A stretch of 64,000 bases of DNA from the NCBI RefSeq assembly GCF_022606295.1, contig NZ_JAHHZS010000009.1:79169-143168 (forward strand). Reading direction: 5' to 3'. The stretch comes from Arthrobacter bambusae (GTDB lineage: Bacteria; Actinomycetota; Actinomycetes; Actinomycetales; Micrococcaceae). The notes under the pieces are model-generated. The model was not told where the DNA came from. It was given only the letters and a program-made list of their open reading frames with translations, and made no database searches. The first letter of the stretch is position 1. Each line of letters begins with the position of its first letter. Positions 1-7,912 of the stretch are shown one piece after another. Both the position numbers and the translations under genes were made by a program.

Positions 1-1
1 C

Positions 2-1627
2 ATCCTGCCGCGGCTCATCGGCCCGGAAAACGCCGTCAAGGTCATGATCGAGAACCCGCTGAGCAACAACCGCACCCTCACCGGCCCCCAGGCTTTCCAG
101 CTGGGCATTGCCGACGCCATCTTCGAACCCGCGGATTTCGTGGAGCAGTCCATCGCCTGGGCCGCGAAAGTGATCGCGGGTGAAGCCGTCCCGGGGCGGA
201 GCAACTCCGTGGACCCGGAGGATCCCGCCGTTGCCGAACGCTGGGCCGGCGCCGTGGCTGCGGGCCGGGCCTTCGTGGAGGCCAAGACCTCAAACGCATC
301 ACCGGCTCCAGCCAAGGTGCTGGACATCCTCGAAGCCAACAGGACCATGGGCAAGGCGGAATCCGCGGCCCTGGAATGCGAGACGCTCGCCGACTTGATG
401 CAGACGGACGAGTTCCGTTCCACCGTCTACGCCTTCCTCGACCTCGTGCAGAAACGGTCCAAGCGTCCCGCCGGCGCACCCGACCGCAAGCTCGCGCGTC
501 CAGTGACGAAGATCGGCGTCGTCGGTGCCGGCCTGATGGCGAGCCAGCTCGCGTTGCTGTTCGCACGCCAGCTCAAAGTACCCGTGGTCCTGACGGACAT
601 CGACCAGGAACGCGTGGACAAGGGAGTTGCCTACGTCCATGCGGAGGTGGACAAGCTGCTCGGCAAGAAGCGGATCAGCTCCGACGCCGCCAACAGGACC
701 AAGGCCCTGGTCAGCGGCTCCGTCTCCAAAGAGTCTTTCGCCGATGCGGACTTTGTCATTGAAGCCGTCTTCGAAGAACTCAATGTCAAGAAGCAGGTCT
801 TCGCGGAAGTGGAGGCCATTGTCTCCGCCGAATGCATCCTCGCGACCAACACCTCCTCGCTCTCAGTGACCGCGATGGCCGAAGATCTGCAGTACCCGGA
901 GCGCCTGGTCGGTTTCCACTTCTTCAACCCCGTTGCGGTCATGCCGCTCCTGGAGATCGTGCGTGCTCCGAAGACCGACGACGCCGTGCTGGCCACCGCG
1001 TTCGAGCTCGCCAAGGGCCTGAAGAAGACAGCGGTGCTGGTCAAGGACGCCGCCGCTTTCGTCGTCAACCGGATCCTGCTGCGGCTCATGGGCGAAGTCA
1101 TTGCCGCATTCGACGAAGGCACGCCGGCGGAAGTGGCCGATTCGGCGCTGCGACCCATGGGCCTGCCAATGAGTCCGTTCACCCTCAGCGCGATGGTGGG
1201 CCTTCCGGTCGCCCAGCACGTCCAGGAATCGCTGCACGCTGCCTTCGGCGAACGTTTTGCGGTGTCCCAGAACCTGCAGAAGCTGGTTGACAATGGCGTG
1301 AAGTCGCTCTGGGTCCAGGGTCCTGACGGAAAGCCGGCGATCCCGGCGGAGACGTTGGCCCTCATGTCCTTCGGCAGCACCGCGTCCACGGCCGAGGAAG
1401 TCTTGCGTCGCACCCAGGACGCCCTGGCCGAGGAAATCGGACTCATGCTCTCCGAAGGCGTGGTGGCCGGTCCCGAAGACATCGACCTCTGTGTGATCCT
1501 CGGAGCTGGCTGGCCGATGTTCCTGGGCGGGATCACGCCGTATTTGGACCGGGTGGGCGCCTCCGAGCGGGTCAACGGCAAACGCTTCCTGGCACCCGGG
1601 ATCGCTTCGAAGCCCGTAGCCGGGTAG
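2..1627 (+). CDS. 3-hydroxyacyl-CoA dehydrogenase / enoyl-CoA hydratase, 5' truncated by window edge
   Basis: Fatty-acid beta-oxidation enzyme that hydrates enoyl-CoA and oxidises 3-hydroxyacyl-CoA with NAD. The reading frame is open from base 2, so the gene begins left of the window; the ATG at 44 is internal. The first ~90 visible residues are the end of a crotonase fold (TGPQAFQLGIADAIF). A Rossmann nucleotide site follows (IGVVGAGLMASQLALLFARQ), then the dehydrogenase signature GFHFFNPVAVMPLLEIV and the C-terminal helical domains. This is the FadB/FadJ multifunctional alpha-subunit architecture; about 541 residues are seen of an expected 700 or more. A thiolase partner would be expected upstream but lies outside the window. 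Family assignment is secure; substrate range is not visible. Confidence 0.93.
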   Translation: MLPRLIGPENAVKVMIENPLSNNRTLTGPQAFQLGIADAIFEPADFVEQSIAWAAKVIAGEAVPGRSNSVDPEDPAVAERWAGAVAAGRAFVEAKTSNASPAPAKVLDILEANRTMGKAESAALECETLADLMQTDEFRSTVYAFLDLVQKRSKRPAGAPDRKLARPVTKIGVVGAGLMASQLALLFARQLKVPVVLTDIDQERVDKGVAYVHAEVDKLLGKKRISSDAANRTKALVSGSVSKESFADADFVIEAVFEELNVKKQVFAEVEAIVSAECILATNTSSLSVTAMAEDLQYPERLVGFHFFNPVAVMPLLEIVRAPKTDDAVLATAFELAKGLKKTAVLVKDAAAFVVNRILLRLMGEVIAAFDEGTPAEVADSALRPMGLPMSPFTLSAMVGLPVAQHVQESLHAAFGERFAVSQNLQKLVDNGVKSLWVQGPDGKPAIPAETLALMSFGSTASTAEEVLRRTQDALAEEIGLMLSEGVVAGPEDIDLCVILGAGWPMFLGGITPYLDRVGASERVNGKRFLAPGIASKPVAG

Positions 1628-1646
1628 CTCCCGGCTCCTCGTGACG

Positions 1647-1691
1647 TCGGCTATGCCGCCTGCCGCGTACCGCGCCAGGCGGCATAGCCGA
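1647..1691. terminator. Bidirectional hairpin embedded in the 3' end of the FUSC gene
   Basis: Perfect 16-bp inverted repeat: 1647-1662 (TCGGCTATGCCGCCTG) pairs with 1676-1691 across a 13-nt loop. It lies 19 bp after the stop of the rightward dehydrogenase gene and overlaps the last ~13 codons and stop of the leftward FUSC gene. It lacks a strong T tract, so it may act by stem strength or as a processing or stability element. Confidence 0.6.
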
Positions 1692-2754
1692 TGACCAGCG
1701 AAATGAGGCAGCCAATGGTCGTGTCGACCAGACGCTCGCCGAGGAGTGAAGGGGACAGCTGGTGCCCCAGGCCGCTGAGCACCGCGACAAGCGGGGTCAT
1801 GACCAACGCATAGGCCGTGTAGTTGGCGGCCTTGAGGTATTGCCGGGCCGCCCCGACGACGCAGATGATGCCGACGGTTGCCCAGATCGGAAGGGCACCG
1901 AGGAGCAGTCCGCCCACGAGGACACCCAGCGCCGTACCCAGGCCTCGCTGGACAGTGCGCGCAAGACCGGCCCGGTGGTCGCGTTGCACCACGAGCACGA
2001 CCGTCAGCAGGATCCACTGGGAGTGCGGGCCTCTCACGAGAATGGCCACCACCTGGGCGGCGATCATGCAACTCGCCAAACGCAGCGTGTATTGCCAACC
2101 GGACAGGGTTGCCATCCGGCGTCGCCATGCCCCGAGGTCCTTGTGCCAGGAACGCCGCGCTGGGGCCACCTCCGCGGCGGTTTTACCCAGGAGGTGGTAT
2201 TCGACGCCGAACACCAGCAGCGTCAACAAGCTTCCCCCGAGCGCTCCGGCAGCGAAGAACCACAGCAGGGTTTCGATCGGGACCGCACTTGAGGCGAGGG
2301 AGGCACCGATGATCATGAAGACGATGGCCTGGGTGCTCGCCTTGGCTGCGCTCGGCCGAAGACCGCCAAAGATGGTAGCGATGGCAGCGAGCGTGACAAT
2401 GAGGATGCCGCCCCACGGCTGAAACACGGTGCTGAGCATGCCGGCCGCCGCCCCGCAGGCACCGGCCAGCGAGGTATTGAGCAGCTCCAGGGATCTGTAT
2501 TTCAGGCCGCCCACGTGGCCGCTTCCGGAGACGAGCAACGCGCCGAGCGCAGCAACCATTCCCGCCCCGATGTCGCCAAGGACGAGCCCCAGGACGATCG
2601 GGACCCCGAGTGAGAGTCCCGCGTTCACGACGTGGACCACGTTGAGCTCTACCCGTTTCCAGCGCGTGGCGTCGACAATCACGTCGCGTCCTGCGCTGGA
2701 AGCGCGTTTGAGGTGGTGACGCCAGCGCGGTGGTGCCGCCAACGGATCCGTCAT
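1651..2754 (-). CDS. FUSC family membrane protein (putative aromatic-acid or small-molecule exporter)
   Basis: Integral membrane protein of 367 residues with several hydrophobic segments (for example NAGLSLGVPIVLGLVLGDIG near residue 45, then paired segments at about 70-170 and 240-350) in the FUSC/YccS-AaeB style. The family includes efflux proteins for aromatic carboxylic acids; here the substrate is unknown. A charged loop with KDLGAWRRRMATLSG around residue 210 separates two membrane halves. It converges on the beta-oxidation gene and shares a terminator hairpin with it. The gene to its right (nucleoside hydrolase) reads in the same direction about 40 bp away, so co-transcription is possible. 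Confident of family, not of substrate. Confidence 0.8.
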   Translation of the reverse strand: MTDPLAAPPRWRHHLKRASSAGRDVIVDATRWKRVELNVVHVVNAGLSLGVPIVLGLVLGDIGAGMVAALGALLVSGSGHVGGLKYRSLELLNTSLAGACGAAAGMLSTVFQPWGGILIVTLAAIATIFGGLRPSAAKASTQAIVFMIIGASLASSAVPIETLLWFFAAGALGGSLLTLLVFGVEYHLLGKTAAEVAPARRSWHKDLGAWRRRMATLSGWQYTLRLASCMIAAQVVAILVRGPHSQWILLTVVLVVQRDHRAGLARTVQRGLGTALGVLVGGLLLGALPIWATVGIICVVGAARQYLKAANYTAYALVMTPLVAVLSGLGHQLSPSLLGERLVDTTIGCLISLVIGYAAWRGTRQAA

Positions 2755-2794
2755 GCTCCACCTCGTTTCAGGGACGCTCCCATCCGGCCGTCTC

Positions 2795-3856
2795 TCACAG
2801 CCTCCGGGCGAGGGCGCCCAATGAGCTCACGAGTTCGGTGAAGGCTTCGCTCGGGTGGTTTTCCGAGACGATGCGCGCGTTGGGCGGCTCGCCCCACAGT
2901 CCGCGGAAGTCCGCCACAGTGGTTCCGAAGAGCCTGGGGGCTGCTGTCTCGACGTGCACTGTCGCCGCGCGGGTGCTGTACCTGGCGGTTCCGGCGGCGG
3001 CTGATGCTGCGAAGTAGTCGTGGATGTGCGCCACGTAGCCTTGGCCGTAGTGGCGGTGGAATTCGAAGTAGAAGCGCAGCATATCGCTGACGTGCCGCAC
3101 GAGTTCGTTGGACGCGGTGCTGCGCCGCCCTTCCGGCTGCTCCGGAAGGACAAGTTCCGGCTCCGTGCAGCCTGCCTCGGAAGCCAAGGCGGCTACGTGT
3201 TCGGGCGTCAGTTCGATCCGTTCCGTGGTCTCCAGGGCGCACACCACCGGCAGCCGCTCCTCGGGAATCCCGGAGTAGGCCTCGAACACCTCCGCGGCTG
3301 CGTGCGGATCAACGTGGGTGTTCCACTCGGCGGTGGGCGTCGTGTTGCCCTGGTAGTAGTAGCTGCCACCCATGATCACGACGCCGCGCAGCAGGTCGGG
3401 CAGCCGCGGCTCGGCCCGCAGGACGAGGGCGAAGTTGGTGAGGGGCGCCGTCAGCAGGGCGGTCAGCTCCCCCGGCCGTGACCGGGCCGCTTCGACCCAG
3501 AGTTCGACGGCGTCGACGTCGTTTACTTTTCCGCGCGGTGCCGGCAACTCGGCGTAGCCGACGCCTTGGGGCCCGTGGGTTTCCGGCGTGGTGGTCAGCG
3601 GGATCCGCAGCGGCGCCCGGGCGCCAATGGCAACGGGCACGTCGGGGCGGCCGCACAGCTCGAGCAGGGACAGGTTGTTGAGTGCCACTTGCTCCGCCGC
3701 GACGTTGCCCGGGGTGCTGCTCACGGCAACGAGCTCCACCTGCGGCTGGCTGCACAGATAGGCCAGGGCGAGGGCGTCGTCGATTCCCGTGTCGCAGTCC
3801 ACCAGCAAGCTCACGGGCTCGCGTTGGCCTCCAGCTGTCGCCTGCTCCCCGCTCAT
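2795..3856 (-). CDS. Nucleoside hydrolase (inosine/uridine-preferring type)
   Basis: Hydrolyses the N-glycosidic bond of ribonucleosides for base and ribose salvage. The N terminus has the diagnostic calcium-binding motif VDCDTGIDDALALAYL; the central VVIMGGSYYYQGN and the asparagine/histidine-containing WNTHVDPHAAAEVF complete the IunH-like active site. I chose ATG 3856 (353 residues), not the longer frame to 3994, because the longer version overlaps the upstream aldo/keto reductase and because AAGGAG sits just before ATG 3856. The gene begins 10 bp after the reductase stop, so the two form an operon. Nucleoside preference cannot be read from the sequence. Confidence 0.88.
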   Translation of the reverse strand: MSGEQATAGGQREPVSLLVDCDTGIDDALALAYLCSQPQVELVAVSSTPGNVAAEQVALNNLSLLELCGRPDVPVAIGARAPLRIPLTTTPETHGPQGVGYAELPAPRGKVNDVDAVELWVEAARSRPGELTALLTAPLTNFALVLRAEPRLPDLLRGVVIMGGSYYYQGNTTPTAEWNTHVDPHAAAEVFEAYSGIPEERLPVVCALETTERIELTPEHVAALASEAGCTEPELVLPEQPEGRRSTASNELVRHVSDMLRFYFEFHRHYGQGYVAHIHDYFAASAAAGTARYSTRAATVHVETAAPRLFGTTVADFRGLWGEPPNARIVSENHPSEAFTELVSSLGALARRL

Positions 3857-3866
3857 GGAACGCTCC

Positions 3867-4844
3867 TTAGAAGAGGGCAACCTTGGGGGTACGCGGGAAG
3901 ATGTCATCCAGTTCGGCGCGTTCCTCGGCCGTGGGTACCCAGCGCACCGCCTTCGCGTTTTCGGCGATTTGCGCCGGGCGGGTGGCTCCTGCAATAACGC
4001 TGCTGACCGCGGGTTGGGCGGCCAGCCAGGAGAAGGCCAGCTGCAGTTCGTTCAGGTCACGCTCCTTGGCGAACTGGCTGAACCTGCCCAGCTGGACCCA
4101 GTCGGCGTCCTCGACCATGTTGGTCCGCGTGTGGCTGAGGCGGGATCCTTCCGGGGCATTGCCCGGGGCGTACTTGCCCGTCAGGAGGCCGTTTGCCAAG
4201 GGGAAATAGGGCAGGACGCCGAGTCCGAAGGCCTGGGCGGCCGGCAGCACTTCGAGTTCCGCGCGGCGGTCCAGCAGGTTGTAGTGGTTCTGCGTCGAAA
4301 TGAACCGCGCACCGCCCTGCATCCGGGCGACGTACTCGGCTTCCGCGATCTGCCAGCCCGCACGGTTGGAGTGGCCGATGTACCGGACCTTGCCGCTTGT
4401 CACGAGGTCGTCGAGGGCTGCGAGGGTCTCGTCAACCGGGGTGAGGAGGTCCGGGGTGTGGTACTGGTAGAGATCAATCCAGTCGGTGCCGAGGCGGCGC
4501 AGCGACGCCTCCGCGGCCTGGACGATGTAGCGGCGCGATCCCCGCGCACCGAAATCGTTGCCGTTGGCGCCATGCATGTCCATGCCGAATTTCGTGGCCA
4601 CGATCGCGTCGTCCCGGCGACCCTTCAGGGCGGCGCCCAGCATGGTCTCGCTGAGGCCGGGCTCCCGGCCATAGACGTCTGCAACATCGAAAAGGGTCAC
4701 ACCTGCGTCCAAGGCGGCATGCACAACCGCGTTGGTACCCTCCTGCGATTCCGTGGCGGTATTGGCCCGGCCGAGATTGTTGCACCCCAAACCGACTACT
4801 GAGACGGTTAATCCGGAATTTCCAAGACGGCGATATTCAGTCAT
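3867..4844 (-). CDS. Aldo/keto reductase
   Basis: NADPH-dependent oxidoreductase of 325 residues with the (beta/alpha)8 fold. The N terminus is MTEYRRLGNSGLTVSVVGLG, typical of the YdhF/Tas/L-glyceraldehyde-reductase-like branch. Active-site positions are visible as Asp and Tyr in FDVADVYG, Lys in VATKFG and His in YQYHTPD. The C terminus holds the cofactor-binding SSVIAGATRPAQIAENAKA. It is the promoter-proximal gene of a pair with the nucleoside hydrolase, 10 bp apart; the link may be disposal of ribose-derived aldehydes, but that is inference. The physiological substrate is unknown. Confidence 0.88.
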   Translation of the reverse strand: MTEYRRLGNSGLTVSVVGLGCNNLGRANTATESQEGTNAVVHAALDAGVTLFDVADVYGREPGLSETMLGAALKGRRDDAIVATKFGMDMHGANGNDFGARGSRRYIVQAAEASLRRLGTDWIDLYQYHTPDLLTPVDETLAALDDLVTSGKVRYIGHSNRAGWQIAEAEYVARMQGGARFISTQNHYNLLDRRAELEVLPAAQAFGLGVLPYFPLANGLLTGKYAPGNAPEGSRLSHTRTNMVEDADWVQLGRFSQFAKERDLNELQLAFSWLAAQPAVSSVIAGATRPAQIAENAKAVRWVPTAEERAELDDIFPRTPKVALF

Positions 4845-4884
4845 GGTTTCACCCTACAACGCCCGCGAGGGGCCGGTCCGCCGC

Positions 4885-5100
4885 TCAGGATCCGAAGGCG
4901 ATTCCTGCCTCTTCCATCGCGTCGTGCAACTGGGCCATGACCTTGGGGCCCATGCCGTGCAGGGCCGCCACCCGCCCCTCACCGAACTCGGCGAGTTGTT
5001 CAAGGGTTTCCAGACCCTCGTGGGCGAGTGCCCTCCGCGCCGGAGCGGACAAGCCCTTGGGCAGCGGAGTGTGTCCGGGCCAGTTGCTCTTGGGCGCCAT
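4885..5100 (-). CDS. Small helix-hairpin-helix-like protein
   Basis: Protein of 71 residues. The region from about 15 to 65 (APARRALAHEGLETLEQLAE, then VAALHGMGPKVMAQLHDAM) reads as a helix-hairpin-helix / RNA-polymerase-alpha-CTD-like fold: two helices, a GMGPK hairpin and a third helix. Such domains bind DNA non-specifically, so a small DNA-binding or domain-interaction role is plausible. It lies between the reductase and an uncharacterised gene, both on the same strand. No partner or pathway is evident. Confidence 0.7.
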   Translation of the reverse strand: MAPKSNWPGHTPLPKGLSAPARRALAHEGLETLEQLAEFGEGRVAALHGMGPKVMAQLHDAMEEAGIAFGS

Positions 5101-5130
5101 GTTTGTCCCTTCGAAGCGGTGAAGTAGTCC

Positions 5131-5691
5131 TTAGAGGGTAAAGCCCGCACCGGTTTTCGGCGAGTGTTTTACTTTGAATGCGGTGGGTTCGGCATGGGGT
5201 GCTGCCGCGATGCTCAGCTTCGTGAAGTCCAGGTCTTCTCCCCGGATGCACACCTTGATGGCGTTGACGGCTTTGTTGACGTCCGGGCACAGGCAGAAAA
5301 TGTTCAGCTTCGAGTCGCTGATATCGGAACGGTCCACGGTACCCAGGCCTCGCCAGGCCAGTTCGCTCGTCAACGCGGCCTTGGCCTTGCGTTCGAGGTA
5401 GCGGTCGCGGTCGGTGCCGTCCTTCGTCTTCAGCGCAATCTGCGCGACCACCCAGAACTGCTCGGTCTCGGGAATCTCCGCATAGCCGTCTTCTTCGCAT
5501 TGCGCGGCAAAAGCCGTCATGAGTCCTTCGACGGCGGATTCGTCCTCGACGTCCGTTTCGTCAGTGCTGCTCTGGTGTCCTACGACCCCGTGGTTGATGA
5601 CGAACTGCTTGAATTCGTCGTCATACCAAGCCTCCCGGAAATGCAGGACCGCTTCGTCGTCGCGCTTATACGTGCGGATGATGCCGCTCAT
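5131..5691 (-). CDS. Uncharacterised protein downstream of dxs
   Basis: I do not recognise this 186-residue soluble protein. I chose ATG 5691 (MSGIIRTYKRDDEAVLHFRE) because the upstream extension to 5784 is low-quality sequence and because it follows AAGGACAAGC, a plausible ribosome site. It is acidic in the middle (SSTDETDVEDESAVEG) and has mixed alpha/beta character, with the segment KLNIFCLCPDVNKAVNAIKV near residue 135. No membrane segment, signal peptide or metal-binding cluster is seen. It follows dxs after 93 bp on the same strand. Coding is supported by length, GC3 pattern and good start context. Confidence 0.72.
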   Translation of the reverse strand: MSGIIRTYKRDDEAVLHFREAWYDDEFKQFVINHGVVGHQSSTDETDVEDESAVEGLMTAFAAQCEEDGYAEIPETEQFWVVAQIALKTKDGTDRDRYLERKAKAALTSELAWRGLGTVDRSDISDSKLNIFCLCPDVNKAVNAIKVCIRGEDLDFTKLSIAAAPHAEPTAFKVKHSPKTGAGFTL

Positions 5692-5784
5692 GCTTGTCCT
5701 TACTAGACCACTCCGGGCAGGTGCCGTGTGGACCTGCACCGCCGAAGAGGTGCTTGATTGTTGAATACCGCCCGGAACAGCCAC

Positions 5785-7758
5785 TTACAGCGTGGGGAGG
5801 CTGCCCGTCGTGGGATGTTCTTGTCCCGGCAGGGGCCGCGCGAAAGGCACCTTTGTCCCCAGAACCTGCGCGACGACGTCGTGCGTTATCTGTTGGGCGG
5901 TGAGCCCCACCCGCTCGAGAACCTGGCTCCTGGTTCCATGGTCGAGGAACTCGACCGGAAGCCCCACTTCGTTGAGGGCCGTGTCCACGCCAGCGGCGCG
6001 CATCTCCTGCCGGATCCTGGATCCGACGCCGCCCGCGCGGACGCCGTCTTCGATGCAGATCACCAAACGGTGCCGCGCCGCGAGGGCAATGATGGACTTG
6101 CGCACGGGCAGGACCCACCGCGGATCCACCACGGTGGAACTGATGCCTTGGGATCCGAGCCGGGACGCGACGTCGAGGGCAAGTTCGGACATCGCGCCGA
6201 CGCTGACAATCAGGACGTCGTTCTCCGTGGAACCTTCGGGGCGGCGCGCCAGCACGTCGACGCCGTCGGAAAGCCGTTCGATCGCCTCGATCTCGCTTCC
6301 CACACTGCCCTTGGAGAAACGCACCACGCTGGGTGCGTCGTCGATCGCTACCGCTTCGCGGAGTTCTTCGCGCAGGCGGCTGGCATCCCTGGGAGCCGCG
6401 AGATGCAGCCCTGGAACGATCTGGACCATCGCCATGTCCCACATGCCGTGGTGGCTGGCCCCGTCCGGGCCTGTCACGCCGGCGCGGTCCAACACGACCG
6501 TCACCCCCGCTTTGTGCAGGGCGACGTCCATGAGGAGCTGGTCGAAGGCACGGTTCAGGAAGGTCGCATAAACGGCGACGACGGGGTGCAGTCCGCCAAA
6601 GGCCATGCCTGCGGCCGACGTGAGGGCGTGCTGTTCGGCGATGCCGACGTCGATCACCCTTTCCGGGTGGCGTTCGGCGAACTTGTGCAGCCCGACGGGA
6701 ATCAGCATGGCCCCGGTGATGCCGACGATGTCTGCGCGCTCGTCGGCGATGTCCGCGATTTCCTCGGCGAACACCGATGTCCACGAGCGTGCGCCGCCGG
6801 CTTCGGTGGGTTCGCCGGTTTCGGGATCGATGATCCCGACGGCGTGGAACTGGTCCGCCTCATTGGCGAGGGCAGGTGCGTAACCGTGCCCCTTTTCGGT
6901 CATCGCATGGACGATCACCGGGCCACCGTAATTCCGGGCAGTCGTGAGCGCGTGTTCAAGGGCCCGCATGTTGTGGCCGTCAACCGGGCCGATGTACTTC
7001 ATGCCGAGGTCTTCGAACATGCCTTGCGGAGCCCACCAGTCCTTGATGCCCTTCTTCATGGCATGCAGGCTCTTATAAGTGAACTGGCCGATCGGTCCGC
7101 CGCTCTGAAGTTTCTTCTTCCACCAGTCCAGCACCACTTCGTAGGTGGGGGCTGCCCGGAGGGAGTCGATCGTGGGGCGTAGTGAAGCGAGGTAGTCTGC
7201 CACGCCGCCGACGGTCGGCGCATAGGAGCGTCCGTTGTCGTTGACGACGATCACCACGCGGCGTCGCTTGTCCGCAGCAATGTTGTTGATCGCCTCCCAC
7301 GCCATGCCGCCCGTCAGGGCGCCGTCACCGACGACGGCGACAACGCAGCGATCGCCCTCGCCGGTCAGCTGGCGGGCCCGGGAGATGCCGTCCGCCCAGG
7401 ACAAGGACGAGGACGCGTGGGAGCTTTCCACGATGTCGTGCTCGGACTCGGCACGATCGGGGTATCCGGACATGCCGCCCTGCTGCCGGAGGGTGCTGAA
7501 ATCCCGCCTGCCGGTCAGCAATTTGTGGACGTAGGACTGGTGGCCGGTGTCGAAAACGATACTGTCGCGCGGGGAATCGAAGACTTTGTGGATGGCCATG
7601 GTGAGTTCCACCACGCCGAGGTTCGGTCCGAGGTGACCACCTGTTTGGGCGACGTTGGTGATGAGGAAAGTCCTGATCTCGCCTGCAAGCTGCTCCAACT
7701 GCTGGCTGGTGAGCTTACTCAGGTCCTGCGGATTCCGGATTGTCTCCAAAAGTCCCAA
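5785..7758 (-). CDS. dxs: 1-deoxy-D-xylulose-5-phosphate synthase
   Basis: First enzyme of the non-mevalonate isoprenoid pathway: condenses pyruvate and glyceraldehyde 3-phosphate, using thiamine diphosphate, to DXP. At 657 residues it is full length. Visible are the pyrimidine-side [16 protein letters not shown] (69-84), the ThDP/Mg motif [16 protein letters not shown] (144-159), the transketolase-like [18 protein letters not shown] with the catalytic glutamate, and [15 protein letters not shown]. The start [13 protein letters not shown] is the usual start for the family. It lies between acnA and an unknown gene, all leftward, with a strong hairpin between acnA and dxs that makes independent transcription likely. 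Confidence 0.97.
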   Translation of the reverse strand: MGLLETIRNPQDLSKLTSQQLEQLAGEIRTFLITNVAQTGGHLGPNLGVVELTMAIHKVFDSPRDSIVFDTGHQSYVHKLLTGRRDFSTLRQQGGMSGYPDRAESEHDIVESSHASSSLSWADGISRARQLTGEGDRCVVAVVGDGALTGGMAWEAINNIAADKRRRVVIVVNDNGRSYAPTVGGVADYLASLRPTIDSLRAAPTYEVVLDWWKKKLQSGGPIGQFTYKSLHAMKKGIKDWWAPQGMFEDLGMKYIGPVDGHNMRALEHALTTARNYGGPVIVHAMTEKGHGYAPALANEADQFHAVGIIDPETGEPTEAGGARSWTSVFAEEIADIADERADIVGITGAMLIPVGLHKFAERHPERVIDVGIAEQHALTSAAGMAFGGLHPVVAVYATFLNRAFDQLLMDVALHKAGVTVVLDRAGVTGPDGASHHGMWDMAMVQIVPGLHLAAPRDASRLREELREAVAIDDAPSVVRFSKGSVGSEIEAIERLSDGVDVLARRPEGSTENDVLIVSVGAMSELALDVASRLGSQGISSTVVDPRWVLPVRKSIIALAARHRLVICIEDGVRAGGVGSRIRQEMRAAGVDTALNEVGLPVEFLDHGTRSQVLERVGLTAQQITHDVVAQVLGTKVPFARPLPGQEHPTTGSLPTL

Positions 7759-7831
7759 CGGCCCCTCCTTAGGGTGATTGACGTGCTATACAACTCTAAC
7801 GCCTTTGGCCGGAGCCAAGGCCGCAGGAAAG

Positions 7832-7872
7832 GCTACAGCCCCGGCCGGTCGATGACCAGCCGGGGCTGTAGC
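7832..7872 (-). terminator. Rho-independent-like terminator after acnA
   Basis: Fourteen-base arms GCTACAGCCCCGGC (7832-7845) and GCCGGGGCTGTAGC (7859-7872) pair perfectly; the 13-nt loop can itself pair GGTC with GACC. It lies 40 bp after the acnA stop on the minus strand and is followed there by a short pyrimidine run. Confidence 0.75.
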
Positions 7873-7912
7873 TGTTGCCTTTCAGCGCTGGCGGGGCCCG
7901 CGCTGGATTCGG

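Noticed and set aside
863..2128. Minus-strand frame of 421 residues across the dehydrogenase and FUSC genes
   Set aside because: Runs antisense to the dehydrogenase motifs and out of frame with FUSC; no motif.
3857..3994. Longer start for the nucleoside hydrolase
   Set aside because: Would overlap the reductase by ~130 bp and lacks a ribosome site; ATG 3856 has AAGGAG.
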